DNA of 64,000 nt from Oscillospiraceae bacterium (GCA_015067725.1 SVLX01000004.1:1-64000), one strand, 5' to 3'; numbered from the stretch's first letter, positions 51,501 through 59,419 are shown. Numbers and translations are program-made. Notes: generated from the letters alone by a model not told the origin.

Positions 51501-54010
51501 ATTTGTGCATCGTCGGCATCGGTGTCACCGTCGTTGTCCAGGTCGCAGTCATAGTCGGTGGTGGGAACAAAAGTCTTGCCGTCCACGGTGAAACTTACCT
51601 CACCGGGCAGAGACATGGTCAGGGTATCCAGATACAGCTCGTTATTGTAGCTGAACATATTCTGGGTGAAGAAGTCGGCGCTGAGGGTATATTCGCCGCC
51701 CTTGCCAGTCAGGTCATTGAGGGTGAAGGAGAAGCTGTACTCGCCGACTCTCTCGGGGTCATCGCCCAGCTCAGCCTTGACCTTGCCGTCAGCATAGCCA
51801 TAGGTGGCATTCTCGTCCATGAGGATGTAGGTATTGGCAGAGACGGCATTGCCCACATTGGCCAGACCAGCGCCCTGCCGCATGACGGAATAGTAGTTGC
51901 CACTTTCTTCCTCAAGCAGAGCCTCTGCCGTGGACATCAGCAAACTCTGTGCCAGAGCCCGGACAGTCAGACCGGTTTTTTCGTTCAGGTTGTTTTCCCG
52001 AATGTACTGGCTCATCAGGGCGACCATGCCGGCCACCTGAGGAGAAGCCATGGAAGTGCCGGACATAGTCTCATAAGCCGTGCCGGACTGGTCCAGACCA
52101 TTGACGGAGTAAATGCTGCCGCCGGGGGCAGTGATTTCCGGCTTCAGAATCAGACTGCCGGGGACACCCCAGGAGCTGAAGGAGCTGATGGTCTCATAAG
52201 GACGATTCCACATCCCGCTGGCCACGCCGGAGCTGATGGTCATCTTGCCGGTATAGTAGCGCACATTGCCCGCTTCATCGGTGACGGGGGTGGACAGGCT
52301 GCGCACCCGGGCGCCGTCTTCCTGGGTGATGGAGACAGCGGGGGCATAGTAGTGGTAGCCGGACATGTCCATGTTGATGATGCCGGGCTGGTTGTTGTAA
52401 ATGACGGTGGCGATTGCGCCATTGGCTACAGCAGCGTCAGCCTTCTGATAGAAGGAGTTGGTGCCACGGGAGCAGAAGGCAATCTTGCCCTCCAGCACAT
52501 CAGCCACGGCGGCAAAGTCTTCCTCAGAGCCAATGCCGTCAATGAAGATATACTCCTGCTCGCCGGCCAGTGTCAGAATGGACTGCACACCCCAGAGGGT
52601 CAGGTATTCGGTATAGAACACCATCTCATCGCCAAACTGGAAGTAATACCCGGTGGTACCGGCATTGTCCACAGAGGCGACAGCCAAGGTATTAAAGTAA
52701 GAGCCGGGAGAGCCCACGGTATTGAAGCTGACCTCGTCACCCCGGAGATAGCCGATGTTCATGTCGTTGGTGGCCCAGCCGGCGTTATTGCTGGCGGAGG
52801 TAACCACCACGGTATCGGTATTCTGCAGTTCCTCCAGCATCCCGGCATAGGTATCGGAGAAGCTGAAGCCGGGAGCGACAGAACCCAGAGACAGGTTTAC
52901 GCTGTCACAGCCCAGAATGATGGCATCTTCAATGGCGGCCATGTAGTCGGAGTCATATGCGCCGCCGTTCTTGCCGAAGACCTTCATGGAGATAATCTGG
53001 GCATCGGGAGCAACGCCCTGCACCAGCACGGAGGTCAGCGCCTTGGTAAACGTGCCGCCCTCCTGGGGGATATAGGCATTGGCGGCGGCGATACCGGTGA
53101 CGTGAGAGCCATGCTCGCCCTGATTGTCGTTGTCGTGGGTGATGTCATAGTCGGCATCGATGTAGTTATAGCCGAAGGGAATCTTGGTATTGACATAGAG
53201 AGACTCAGCATCCAGCCCCTGACGGTTCAGCTTGTCCAGAACGGAGGCAATTTCCTCTTTGTCCAGCAAATCCAGACCGGCCATATATTCTTCTGCTGTC
53301 ATATCTTCCAGACCGGCCTGATGCGCCAGAGAATACTGGAAGGCACTGGCGGAGAAGGACTGGTGATCCGTATCCACGCCGGTATCAATGACGGCAATCC
53401 GGCTGCCTGCGCCGGTATAGCCATTGGCCCAGGCCACCAGAGAGCCAATCTGCTCGCCGGAGGTGGCCATATTGGGGTCAGCGGTTTCTTCCTGCCGAAC
53501 CACGGCAGGCTCATAGCGGTTCTCCAGAATCACATCCCGGACACCGGGTACGGCCTTAATGCTCTCGATCTGACCATACATAACGTTGGCAGAGATCAGG
53601 TTGGCCGCAAGGGTCAGATTCCAGCGGACATCCAGTTCTTCCCCGATGGCAGACTGAATCCGGGCGGTAATCTGCTCCTGATTCAGCACGAGCTCCTCCC
53701 GGTAAGCCATGGCCATGGCATTGTCTGCCACATCCATGGTGGAGTAGCCCGCCTCAATGGTGGATGCACCATCGAGCAGGATGGAGACGCGGACCTGATC
53801 GGTATCCGCAAATTTCGGTTGGGTTTCGGTTTCTTCGGCCACACTCAGTGGCTGGGCGTCTGTTGCGCTGTTGTCCACTTGCTGGAAAGACAGCGCCTGT
53901 TCCCTGCCGGGGCTCTGGTCATGGGCGGCTGTAACGGGCACAGCAAAACCCAGCACCATGCACAGCACCAACAAAAGGGACAGCGTTCGCATTGTCAGGC
54001 TTTTTTTCAT
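45545..54010 (-). CDS. Giant multidomain S8 protease with dockerin-like, cohesin-like, Cys-repeat and SLH parts
   Basis: The 2821-residue secreted protein has a signal peptide (1-28), an I9-like propeptide (about 70-170) and an S8 domain with Asp209 (IAVIDTG), His300 (GEHGSHVTG) and Ser653 (GTSMASP), with a PA-like insert at about 470-590. Within the following beta region lies a two-loop dockerin-like segment (820-875: DLDNDGDTDADDAQ, DLDGSGKVTSYDA). Three propeller-like stretches (about 1226-1500, 1595-1840, 1940-2245) alternate with two Big2 domains (1504-1590, 1845-1935). A cohesin-like domain (2247-2369), seven 38-residue Cys repeats (2370-2636) and three SLH repeats (2637-2821) close it. 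AAGGAG lies 12 nt before the ATG. It is a larger paralogue of the 469-4944 protease and probably degrades proteins at the cell surface. Confidence 0.9.
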   Translation of the reverse strand: MKKSLTMRTLSLLLVLCMVLGFAVPVTAAHDQSPGREQALSFQQVDNSATDAQPLSVAEETETQPKFADTDQVRVSILLDGASTIEAGYSTMDVADNAMAMAYREELVLNQEQITARIQSAIGEELDVRWNLTLAANLISANVMYGQIESIKAVPGVRDVILENRYEPAVVRQEETADPNMATSGEQIGSLVAWANGYTGAGSRIAVIDTGVDTDHQSFSASAFQYSLAHQAGLEDMTAEEYMAGLDLLDKEEIASVLDKLNRQGLDAESLYVNTKIPFGYNYIDADYDITHDNDNQGEHGSHVTGIAAANAYIPQEGGTFTKALTSVLVQGVAPDAQIISMKVFGKNGGAYDSDYMAAIEDAIILGCDSVNLSLGSVAPGFSFSDTYAGMLEELQNTDTVVVTSASNNAGWATNDMNIGYLRGDEVSFNTVGSPGSYFNTLAVASVDNAGTTGYYFQFGDEMVFYTEYLTLWGVQSILTLAGEQEYIFIDGIGSEEDFAAVADVLEGKIAFCSRGTNSFYQKADAAVANGAIATVIYNNQPGIINMDMSGYHYYAPAVSITQEDGARVRSLSTPVTDEAGNVRYYTGKMTISSGVASGMWNRPYETISSFSSWGVPGSLILKPEITAPGGSIYSVNGLDQSGTAYETMSGTSMASPQVAGMVALMSQYIRENNLNEKTGLTVRALAQSLLMSTAEALLEEESGNYYSVMRQGAGLANVGNAVSANTYILMDENATYGYADGKVKAELGDDPERVGEYSFSFTLNDLTGKGGEYTLSADFFTQNMFSYNNELYLDTLTMSLPGEVSFTVDGKTFVPTTDYDCDLDNDGDTDADDAQIIINYAAGLVEEIDAKADLDGSGKVTSYDAYLLLTNLETAAFTVPQGGKVQITVNFKLTDSAKVYLDTYYTAGAYVEGFVQVNPMANAEGAMGDVTHSIPVLGFYGNWSDSSMYEDYSYARYMNGEPVTSHTGQHEINTLLVKYPGSAATFHLFGNPYFPEEGYRPERLALSSRTTIHQYTLSLIRNVSALSVLFTDEEGNVLYNCGAANDLISAFYYTNWGMWSDVFMNINISKKLSVAGVQEGDKVNITVVAVPEYYRGETPLDAETIQKLMEDGTLGEGAFLTTTVTVDNTAPEVAFISKDLTTGNLIISAQDNQYLSAVQVYDEAGTELLASVNPNQQEQNEDMNVTVDLTGITLRERCMVVVADYANNKSTYVVEYGGEPEDFSGRMYAFNTDGNRCEKNSWMEIEPDKVYWANKNFNGGTTGMTRMDFVVKAAEYVGGYVFMADDDGNIFVAEHNDWNNYIKVGTTGLTGKYKAIYDMAFNYSDNQLYALGYGNVIYTVDLNTGKATKQYTVGIRNPEDSDYTDLYSLAIDGEGNFYAINVSEDDDDAVFLYHWTEDKVVNGAITKLMPVDEDRPLGYYSEYDTAQSLAWDHNTDKLYWANADYKANNSNWLLVVNTSTGRATKANSNKNYLNSTSYDARMYDRTEGLYIIPGEAELVPPAKDATGIDISKTEMTIFRGQTTQLKAYLYPWTLEDATVTWSTTDPGVATVDEEGNVKGMSLGTAVITATSNASPELSASCTVTVNELESIAVKGLIRDAQGKSYWAEFDTSATEQWTAAGETDVKHQAGGMLEGKLITHDGKYIYATDPESFQTTNLGSIAASWIWSDAIEVPGSPDLMGKTMLGAICSDGQYLELLDPYTGGLSYFDFSQYFETDPMATIVYWGEGTQAARESQIFRIMTESGKLYQIEIWVVAIFVQSSVTYLGDTGLDLTGVASVGAGQYASMIYDADSGYYLLSAYTEGDYANLYAIDPETLDVIDLGNFGQGNYPVVSLYQFERIAELTVLLNTYEAAIYEKEQLQLTADVKPWDADKTVTWASSDESIATVDQNGLVTAVSDGMVNITATSKEVDEEGNPAVGTCVLTVKPLVPVDLDVHAQMETADGKYQWVGFNTANVAEVKVEATTDQKVTAGTGHNGLIYAETENGLVKIDPKNNYTATTPVAESIGENFFDMATAPRMYYEGAYVPGIGATPALSFGYPVFVGENYTFGIFLEDETFAAWNFSQYAGNTNNCLAAICYVGETTLNTAPAHAFVALGTDGNIYKFACSPMVWNEQGESTMYAGSCNLIGNIGLTFADRSKLTMTYVKTQTQEGYLIADSGVSGDSIVYFVDISGGTMRTDIVGRVPGAVNLTALYSDNDMNIAGDTLEANASFAIWDGTATRASSVRHMSEELRKVSYAEPNMEKAPVVEAEDSGAEVKDYAVSLTITEDTAVTNGVYQIGYDPKVMHYTAVSSVSDLTAVKVDSENGIITFAFAGKKSIAAGDAVAVVNFSYQADYLNTTVSFKALELNDETVTEDDTVFNLTYEVGGHGYRVTDSVEPTCTEGGYKVYTCTKCGSSYREELPALGHFYEAEVTNPTCTTMGYTTYTCTGCQDSYVSDLIDALGHAYEAVVTAPTCTEYGYTTYTCQVCDDSYVSDYVAPVEHSFGDWETVTEPGCDTEGQEQRVCECGAVEYRDIAPVGHSYEAVVTAPTCTTAGYTTYTCTVCGDSYVDDVTDPTEHNYETTVVAPTCTEPGYTQHTCTVCGDSYISDYTAPTGHSFGEWFVTVPATCTTEGEETRMCDCGETETRAIPAYCPTANYTDVPLSAWYHEAVDYVVAGGIMNGVSENTFNPNGITTRAQLVTVLYRLAGEPEVELTTQFTDVAESAWYAEAVSWAYAVEMTTGVTDTLFAPEAPVTREQVVTFFYRYAKATGMDVSIEADLSTFADADSVSAYAVPAMGWAVEKGIITGMDETTLAPGGTCIRAQIAAILMRFMELGQ
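46103..46903 (-). repeat. Seven tandem coding repeats (Cys-rich, ~38 residues each)
   Basis: Each repeat runs GH-Y, then APTCTxxGYTTYTC and VCGDSY or a variant (two use CECG or CDCG), with one Cys and a CxxC or CxC pair. The pattern could bind metal. The DNA copies are 110-115 bp long and partly diverged. It is a coding repeat, not a CRISPR array. Confidence 0.85.
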
Positions 54011-54065
54011 ATTGGGTACACTCCTTGTCTTAATTTATATCCAGAGCGGGTCGCTCCAAATACCA

Positions 54066-54112
54066 TGCACCTTTGGGCAACTCTCTTGCACATTGTTGCA
54101 CACCTATGCACA
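54066..54112 (-). promoter_or_regulatory. Phased TGCAC repeats in the leader of the large protease gene
   Basis: In plus-strand orientation TGCACA occurs at 54087-54092, 54097-54102 and 54107-54112, exactly 10 bp apart. A fourth TGCACC lies at 54066-54071, two turns further. The array lies between the -10 box and the start codon, so a bound protein would block elongation or initiation. The adjacent ArsR-type regulator is the natural candidate, by inference. Confidence 0.55.
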
Positions 54113-54131
54113 AAATATTGCTCATAAAAGC

Positions 54132-54160
54132 ATGATAACACAATCGCACCAAGATGTCAA
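54132..54160 (-). promoter_or_regulatory. Sigma-A promoter of the large protease gene
   Basis: On the minus strand: TTGACA (54155-54160), 17-nt spacer, TATCAT (54132-54137). The leader is about 115 nt and contains the TGCACA array. Confidence 0.85.
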
Positions 54161-54205
54161 GCACTGTTTCTCCCAAACTGTGTCCAACGTTAAACCCACC
54201 ACCCC

Positions 54206-54252
54206 CAAAAAAGAAGCGGGAACAAAGGCAACATCCTCCGTTCCCGCTTCTT
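54206..54252 (-). terminator. Terminator after the second ArsR-type regulator
   Basis: On the minus strand AAGAAGCGGGAAC/GTTCCCGCTTCTT (13 bp) followed by TTTTGGGGG. It separates the regulator from the protease gene downstream. Confidence 0.88.
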
Positions 54253-54256
54253 GGAT

Positions 54257-55360
54257 TCAAGACATGATGGTTGTCCCCACCAACTGCAAAAAGTCCAGCA
54301 GGGCATCTTTGTTTGTCTCATAATAGTTGATCATATGCTCCCGCTCCTGATGGAGCAGGCCATACTGGTTGAGTTGTGCCAAATGTCTGGACATATTACT
54401 GGCATCGATTCCCATGGCCTCCGCCAGCTCATAGCAATAGGAGCGCCCATGGCTCAGCCGGCAGAGAATCTCCAGCCTTCTGCGGTCGCTGATGGCTTTG
54501 AGAATGGAGGAAAGCCCATCGAGAATACTGCTCTGCTGTCTCAGGTGCGAGCCTGCGGTTGCGCCACTGCCCAGAATCAGCAGATTGAACTGCTCATGGT
54601 CATTCTGATCCTCACCGAAAGCCACAAAAGAGCCATTCATAAACATGGGCAGGACATAAGTCTTCCCCGAATGGCCCGGAATGGTCTCATAGCCCAGAAT
54701 CTCCTTTGCCACCTCTCTGGGTGGGGTCTTCTCAAAAATCTCCTGCCAGTAGCCCACTAAATCCGATTGAAGCCATGGCTCCGACAGCAGCCTCTCCTCC
54801 AGCTTTTCGGCAAAGGGCTCAAGGAACGTGACCAGTTCCTCCATGGTGCGGTCAACGTGCCGCAAAGCCCGATAGAGCCGAATCTGGAATTCCCGGGCAT
54901 AGGGCAAAGCAAACACCTGGTCAAACAAATCCTCCGGTGCGCCCTCATCCTTGGTCAAGAGCAGGGTATCCCCACAGTGAGGGCTGAGCCAGCTACCGGA
55001 TTGCACAGACTCATTCCAGAACCGGCAAATCCCTGCCGCATTCTCCCGCAGACCGGGATAACCGATCCGGCAGAACGAGAACGCCAGCAACTGGGCCACA
55101 CTGACACCGGGGTGGTTGGCATCCGCCCGCTCAAAGAACCAGCGCAACTGGGGGTCGGCGGGATTCACCTCAGCGCAAATCTCCTCCATCAGTTGTTGCA
55201 GTCTTTCCATGCGGCGAATGATTTCATCGGTCACTTCATTGCCCAGAAAGAATTTCTTCCGGGTGATGATGTCTTTGAAGCTGACCCCATTGGTGAAGTT
55301 AAAGAGCATCGCCACCGTCTCCTGCAACATATAGGGCTGACGGATGATCTCGTATTCCAT
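54257..55360 (-). CDS. Regulator with C-terminal ArsR-type winged helix, second copy
   Basis: The 367-residue protein has an ArsR winged helix at about 285-367 (KAISDRRRLEILCRLSHG, ELAEAMGIDASNMSRHLAQL, then MINYYETNK). The first ~280 residues are of unknown type and similar in plan to the regulator at 5070-6155 (both open with a short strand, P-LxET and a helical stretch). No Cys pair typical of metal-sensing ArsR is seen in the winged helix, so a metal is unlikely. It is encoded just upstream of the large protease, in the same direction but with its own promoter and terminator. Likely role: control of that protease gene through the phased TGCACA sites. Confidence 0.8.
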   Translation of the reverse strand: MEYEIIRQPYMLQETVAMLFNFTNGVSFKDIITRKKFFLGNEVTDEIIRRMERLQQLMEEICAEVNPADPQLRWFFERADANHPGVSVAQLLAFSFCRIGYPGLRENAAGICRFWNESVQSGSWLSPHCGDTLLLTKDEGAPEDLFDQVFALPYAREFQIRLYRALRHVDRTMEELVTFLEPFAEKLEERLLSEPWLQSDLVGYWQEIFEKTPPREVAKEILGYETIPGHSGKTYVLPMFMNGSFVAFGEDQNDHEQFNLLILGSGATAGSHLRQQSSILDGLSSILKAISDRRRLEILCRLSHGRSYCYELAEAMGIDASNMSRHLAQLNQYGLLHQEREHMINYYETNKDALLDFLQLVGTTIMS

Positions 55361-55396
55361 AACTGCGCCTCCTTCTTCGTGGGCTGTCTTTCTTTT

Positions 55397-55425
55397 ACTC
55401 TAATCCGTTTTTCCCGAATTGTCAA
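55397..55425 (-). promoter_or_regulatory. Promoter of the second ArsR-type regulator
   Basis: On the minus strand: TTGACA (55420-55425), 17-nt spacer, TAGAGT (55397-55402). AAGGAGG follows close to the ATG. Confidence 0.7.
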
Positions 55426-55447
55426 GGGGATTTCCCGCAGAAGCCAG

Positions 55448-55479
55448 GAAAACACCCGGAGCGGCGAACGCTCCGGGTG
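55448..55479 (-). terminator. Terminator of the lysine fermentation operon
   Basis: On the minus strand CACCCGGAGC/GCTCCGGGTG, a perfect 10-bp stem, followed by TTTTCC, 20-50 nt after the atoA stop. Confidence 0.9.
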
Positions 55480-55498
55480 AAAAATCGGGGAGAGTAAA

Positions 55499-56149
55499 TC
55501 AGAAGGTACCAACCGTCTCGGGGATAATCAGCTTAGCCCCGGTCTTGGCGACCACATCCTCAATGGTGGTCTCTGCGTTGACTTCCCGCAGAACCAGACC
55601 CTCGGGGGTGGACTCGATGACTGCCAGCTCAGAGATAATCCACTTGACCCGCTTGTAAGCGGTCAGAGGCAGCGTGCACTTGGCCACAATCTTGGGATTG
55701 CCCTTCTTGTCGGTGTGGGTGGTGATGACGATAACGTTTTCAGCGCCGGAGACCAAATCCATGGCACCGCCCATGCCGGGGACCATCTTGCCGGGGATAA
55801 TGTGGGAAGCCAGAGAGCCATCCTCATCCACCTGCAGTGCGCCCAGAATGGTGGCATCCACATGACCGCCACGAATCAGACCGAAGGAGAAGGCAGAGTC
55901 AAAGAACATGGCGCCGGGGATGGTGGTAACATACTTGCCACCGGCATTGGACACATTGAGGTCCTCTGTCTCGGCAGTAGCGGCGGCACCCATGCCCATA
56001 ATACCGTTCTCGGACTGGAAAATGACGTTCACGTCTTCCGGCAGGTAGTTGGCGACCATCTCGGGCATACCGATACCCAGATTCACCACGTCACCATGGT
56101 TCAAAAAGCGAGCCGTACGCTTCGCAATGACAACCTTTGCGTCTTCCAT
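55499..56149 (-). CDS. atoA: Butyrate-acetoacetate CoA-transferase, beta subunit
   Basis: This 216-residue subunit carries the catalytic Glu47 in FQSENGIMGMG. Other family blocks are NLGIGMPEMVANYLP and PGMGGAMDLV. In lysine fermentation the AtoD/AtoA enzyme moves CoA from butyryl-CoA to acetoacetate, releasing butyrate and giving acetoacetyl-CoA. Context supports this substrate pair over other CoA-transferase types. The start codon overlaps the atoD stop by 1 nt (TAATG). Last gene of the operon. Confidence 0.92.
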   Translation of the reverse strand: MEDAKVVIAKRTARFLNHGDVVNLGIGMPEMVANYLPEDVNVIFQSENGIMGMGAAATAETEDLNVSNAGGKYVTTIPGAMFFDSAFSFGLIRGGHVDATILGALQVDEDGSLASHIIPGKMVPGMGGAMDLVSGAENVIVITTHTDKKGNPKIVAKCTLPLTAYKRVKWIISELAVIESTPEGLVLREVNAETTIEDVVAKTGAKLIIPETVGTF

Positions 56150-56829
56150 TACTTGTTGCCTCCTTCCACGATATAGTCAACCAGGATAAAGGGGGTCATC
56201 ACATCTTCGGGGGGAATTTCACCGGGTTCAACAATCTTCTCCGCCTCCACAATGACGGTCTTGCAGGCCGCAGCCATCAGGGGGCAGAAATTCTTGGTGG
56301 TACCCTTATAGTAAACGTTACCCAGCTTGTCCACAACAGATCCCTTAATCAGGCAGACATCGCCCTTCAGGGCAGTCTCCAGCAGGTAGTCCTTGCCGTC
56401 GACCTGGATAATCTGCTTGCCCTCGGCCACATCGGTGCCGATGCCGGTGGGGGTCAGAACGCCGCCCAGACCGAAGCCGCCGGCACGGATCCGCTCGGCC
56501 AGAGTGCCCTGGGGAATGAGCTGCACATCCAGGGTTCCCTCGCTCATCTTCTTGCCGGTCTCGGGGTTGGTGCCAATATGGCTGACCAGCAGAGTCTTGA
56601 TCTTGTGCCGGGCAACCAGCTCACTGACACCACGGTGGCCGTGCTTCTCCGCGCCTTCGGGGAAGCCGGTGTCGTTGGCGGCGACAGTCAAATCCTTGAT
56701 GTCGCTGTCCGCCAGAGCCGCAATGATCTTATCGGGCGTGCCGTGGCCCAGGAAACCGCCGACCATCACGAAGTCGCCGTCTTTAACCATGGCGACAGCT
56801 TCTTTTACGGTGATAAACTTGTTCTTCAT
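56149..56829 (-). CDS. atoD: Butyrate-acetoacetate CoA-transferase, alpha subunit
   Basis: This 226-residue alpha subunit has the CoA-binding start with DFVMVGGFLGHGTPDKI, then GVSELVARHKIKTLL and the LIPQGTLAERIRAGGFGLGG block. It forms the heteromeric enzyme with AtoA. The start has GAGGAG 8 nt upstream. A 217-nt gap separates it from kamE; I see no convincing promoter or terminator there. Confidence 0.92.
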   Translation of the reverse strand: MKNKFITVKEAVAMVKDGDFVMVGGFLGHGTPDKIIAALADSDIKDLTVAANDTGFPEGAEKHGHRGVSELVARHKIKTLLVSHIGTNPETGKKMSEGTLDVQLIPQGTLAERIRAGGFGLGGVLTPTGIGTDVAEGKQIIQVDGKDYLLETALKGDVCLIKGSVVDKLGNVYYKGTTKNFCPLMAAACKTVIVEAEKIVEPGEIPPEDVMTPFILVDYIVEGGNK

Positions 56830-57046
56830 GTAACATACTCCTCAATACTTTTAATTCAGCCTGTCAAAAAGCTCAGGAGGCAGAAAGCGACTGAAACTAT
56901 CTTCCAACCAAATCTGCCACAGCGTACCATTCCGGATTGTTACTGACGCTCCCAAATGGTTTCACTGACGGCTTGATTCTGGTTCAACGGTTCTTTCAAG
57001 TTTGAGCGCTTATCCAGCAGGAGGGGGTCTTTTGACAGTTGCGCAC

Positions 57047-57835
57047 TTATTTCATGCCACGCTTGACCATCTCCGCGACAGCAAAGCTGGCCACATCATC
57101 GCCATAAGTACCTGCACCGAAACCGGCATCATAGCCCAGCTCCTTCGCCAGCTCATGGGTAATCCGGGGGCCGCCGCAAATCACGATGAACCTCTCACGC
57201 AGACCCTCAGCCTCCAGCAGCTCAATCAGCTCCGTCAGGTTCTGGATATGGATATCCTTCTGGGTGACGGTCTGGGAGACCAGAAGCACATCCGCATTTA
57301 CCTCAACGGCTTTGCGGATAAATTCCTCATTGGGAATCTGGCTGCCCAGGTTGTAGGCCTCAATCATCTCATAGCGCTCCACGCCATAGTGACCGGCGAA
57401 GCCCTTGCGGTTCATGATGGCATCAATGCCGACGGTGTGGGCATCCGTACCGGTGGATGCGCCCACCATAACCACCTTGCGGCCGATGTTCTTCTGGATA
57501 AATTCATTGGTCTCCTCCATGGTCATGACCTCAGATTCCACGGTCATGACATGGATCTCCTCATAATTGACGGTATGGACACAACTGCCATAGACCACGA
57601 AGAAGGTAAATTCCTTGTCCAGCGCCTGGTGGAAAGCTACATTGGGCTCTTCCAGTCCCATCTTCCGGGCAATCTGCCGGGCAGCTTCTTCGCCGCGGGC
57701 ATCGTCCTTGACGGGCAGCGTAAAGCTGAGCTGCACCTTGCCATCGTTCATGGTGTCGCCATAAGGCTTCAGCCGGGTCAAATCCAGGGTGGTATCAAAA
57801 TCATTTTTATGGGTATTGTACAGTCCGGAACTCAT
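57047..57835 (-). CDS. kamE: Lysine 5,6-aminomutase, beta subunit (cobalamin-binding)
   Basis: This 262-residue subunit binds adenosylcobalamin. The base-off motif is in GTDAHTVGID (DxHxxG), and the nearby Lys in NIGRKVVMVG is the likely PLP-linked lysine. The enzyme moves the terminal amino group of L-beta-lysine (or D-lysine) from C6 to C5, giving 3,5-diaminohexanoate. The start overlaps the kamD stop by 4 nt (ATGA), keeping subunits in balance. Confidence 0.95.
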   Translation of the reverse strand: MSSGLYNTHKNDFDTTLDLTRLKPYGDTMNDGKVQLSFTLPVKDDARGEEAARQIARKMGLEEPNVAFHQALDKEFTFFVVYGSCVHTVNYEEIHVMTVESEVMTMEETNEFIQKNIGRKVVMVGASTGTDAHTVGIDAIMNRKGFAGHYGVERYEMIEAYNLGSQIPNEEFIRKAVEVNADVLLVSQTVTQKDIHIQNLTELIELLEAEGLRERFIVICGGPRITHELAKELGYDAGFGAGTYGDDVASFAVAEMVKRGMK

Positions 57836-59394
57836 TGCCCTGCCACCTTTCCTTTCATCAGCTCAATGAAGGGGTTAAAATACTCGGCATTCTTAATCAC
57901 CACGCCGCCGAGACCCTTGCCGCCATCTTTCGGCCGCTTAACGTCTGCGAAGATACCCCGCTCCAGCGTGGTAAACAGACCCAGCTCCTCGATTTCCTCC
58001 AGCAGGTCGGTGGCCTTGGTCAGGACCTCGTTGGCTCTGGACTGGATAATACCGCCTTCCTTATAGGTCAGCTCACCGCCCAAATCCTGCATGGTGCGGA
58101 AGATGTACTGGGCATTCTCAATGGACAGCGCCCGGTCAGACATGAAGGGGGTATGAATAGCCTCGGTCATCATGCCCAGAAGCTGCAACTTCTGACCGGT
58201 GAGGATGCAGACCATGTTGAACAGGGCATCCTGAATGTGGCCACGGAAGATGTTGCCGGTCATGAACTTGGTGGGGGGCATATACTTTAAGGGTGCCTTG
58301 GGGAAGATTTCTCTTGCCATCTGGGCCTGCGCCAGCTCATAGAGGAAGGTATTCTCCACGGCAGGGTCCATCTCAAAGGCGTGACCCAAGCCCATCTGCT
58401 CCTCCCGCATACCGGCACGGAGCGCGAAAGCTTCGTTCAGGAACTGGGAAGCCAAAACGGTGTGGGCGCTGGTGATGGCATCATCGGTGGTCAGGTAGTT
58501 GTCCTCGCCGGTATTGATGATGACACCGGCATAGCCATTGATGACCCGGGAGAAATATTGGTCAATGATGGTGCGCTGCATATTGATGTCCCGGAACAGA
58601 ATGCCATAGAGGGCATCGTTGAGCATCACATCCAGCCGCTCCAGGGCACCCATGGCGGCGATTTCCGGCATACACAGACCGGAGCAGTAGTTACACAGCC
58701 GGATATACCGACCCTGCTCCCGACCAACCTCGTCCAATGCCTCACGCATCAGGCGGAAATTCTCCTGGGTGGCATAAGTGCCGCCGAAACCTTCGGTGGT
58801 TGCGCCGTAGGGCACATAGTCCAGCAGACTCTGGCCGGTGGTACGGATGACGGCAATGATGTCCGCACCCTGCTTGGCACCGGCTTTGGCCTGAATGATG
58901 TCTTCATAGATGTTGCCGGTAGCAACGATAATATACAGATAAGGGCCTTCTTTGTCGCCAAACTCACCCAGGAAGTCATTCCGGGCGGCGACATTCTTGT
59001 TGATGCGCTCCAGCGTGGCGTTGACCACAGGCATGATGGCACTGCGGATTTCTTCGGCGCTGTGGACGGGGACCTTGGTCAGGTCCAGCTCACCGGCGCT
59101 GATTTTCTCGGCCACTTCCTGCGGGGTGTAGCCGTACTCGGCCATGGCATTGCCGATATAGAAGGAGGCGCCACCGGGCAGAATACCCTTCTCCAGCAGA
59201 TGGTCCACCACGATATTGGGCAGAGGCGCATCCACCTCATTCACGCCGTCAATACCCAGCAGGCGGCAGACCGCCCGCTCCACGGTGACGGTGGTATGGT
59301 CATCGATAAAGGCCTGAACATCGTCAGCAACCTTGGCCGCGCTGGCTCTGGCTTTCGCCACCAGCTCCAGATTCAGATTCAGTTTGGATTCCAT
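57832..59394 (-). CDS. kamD: Lysine 5,6-aminomutase, alpha subunit
   Basis: The 520-residue large subunit forms the TIM-barrel part that holds PLP and substrate. Conserved stretches include YIGNAMAEYGYTPQEVAE, the YGATTEGFGGTYATQENFRLM block and MPPTKFMTGNIFRGH. It works with KamE and with the MutS-like reactivating proteins found in such clusters. GAGG lies upstream of the ATG; it starts 25 nt after kamA. Confidence 0.95.
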   Translation of the reverse strand: MESKLNLNLELVAKARASAAKVADDVQAFIDDHTTVTVERAVCRLLGIDGVNEVDAPLPNIVVDHLLEKGILPGGASFYIGNAMAEYGYTPQEVAEKISAGELDLTKVPVHSAEEIRSAIMPVVNATLERINKNVAARNDFLGEFGDKEGPYLYIIVATGNIYEDIIQAKAGAKQGADIIAVIRTTGQSLLDYVPYGATTEGFGGTYATQENFRLMREALDEVGREQGRYIRLCNYCSGLCMPEIAAMGALERLDVMLNDALYGILFRDINMQRTIIDQYFSRVINGYAGVIINTGEDNYLTTDDAITSAHTVLASQFLNEAFALRAGMREEQMGLGHAFEMDPAVENTFLYELAQAQMAREIFPKAPLKYMPPTKFMTGNIFRGHIQDALFNMVCILTGQKLQLLGMMTEAIHTPFMSDRALSIENAQYIFRTMQDLGGELTYKEGGIIQSRANEVLTKATDLLEEIEELGLFTTLERGIFADVKRPKDGGKGLGGVVIKNAEYFNPFIELMKGKVAGQ

Positions 59395-59419
59395 AGTTTA
59401 CCTCTTAACGTTCAGCATC

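Noticed and set aside
49088-54127. Very long plus-strand open frame opposite the giant protease (also 45197-48478)
   Set aside because: Antisense shadow caused by codon bias in a GC-rich gene. It has no Shine-Dalgarno site, its translation is Gly/His/Val-rich low complexity, and the minus frame has clear domains.
56830-57046. Separate promoter for atoDA in the 217-nt gap after kamE
   Set aside because: A TTGACA exists but no suitable -10 box lies 16-18 nt downstream. Co-transcription with kamE is the simpler reading.
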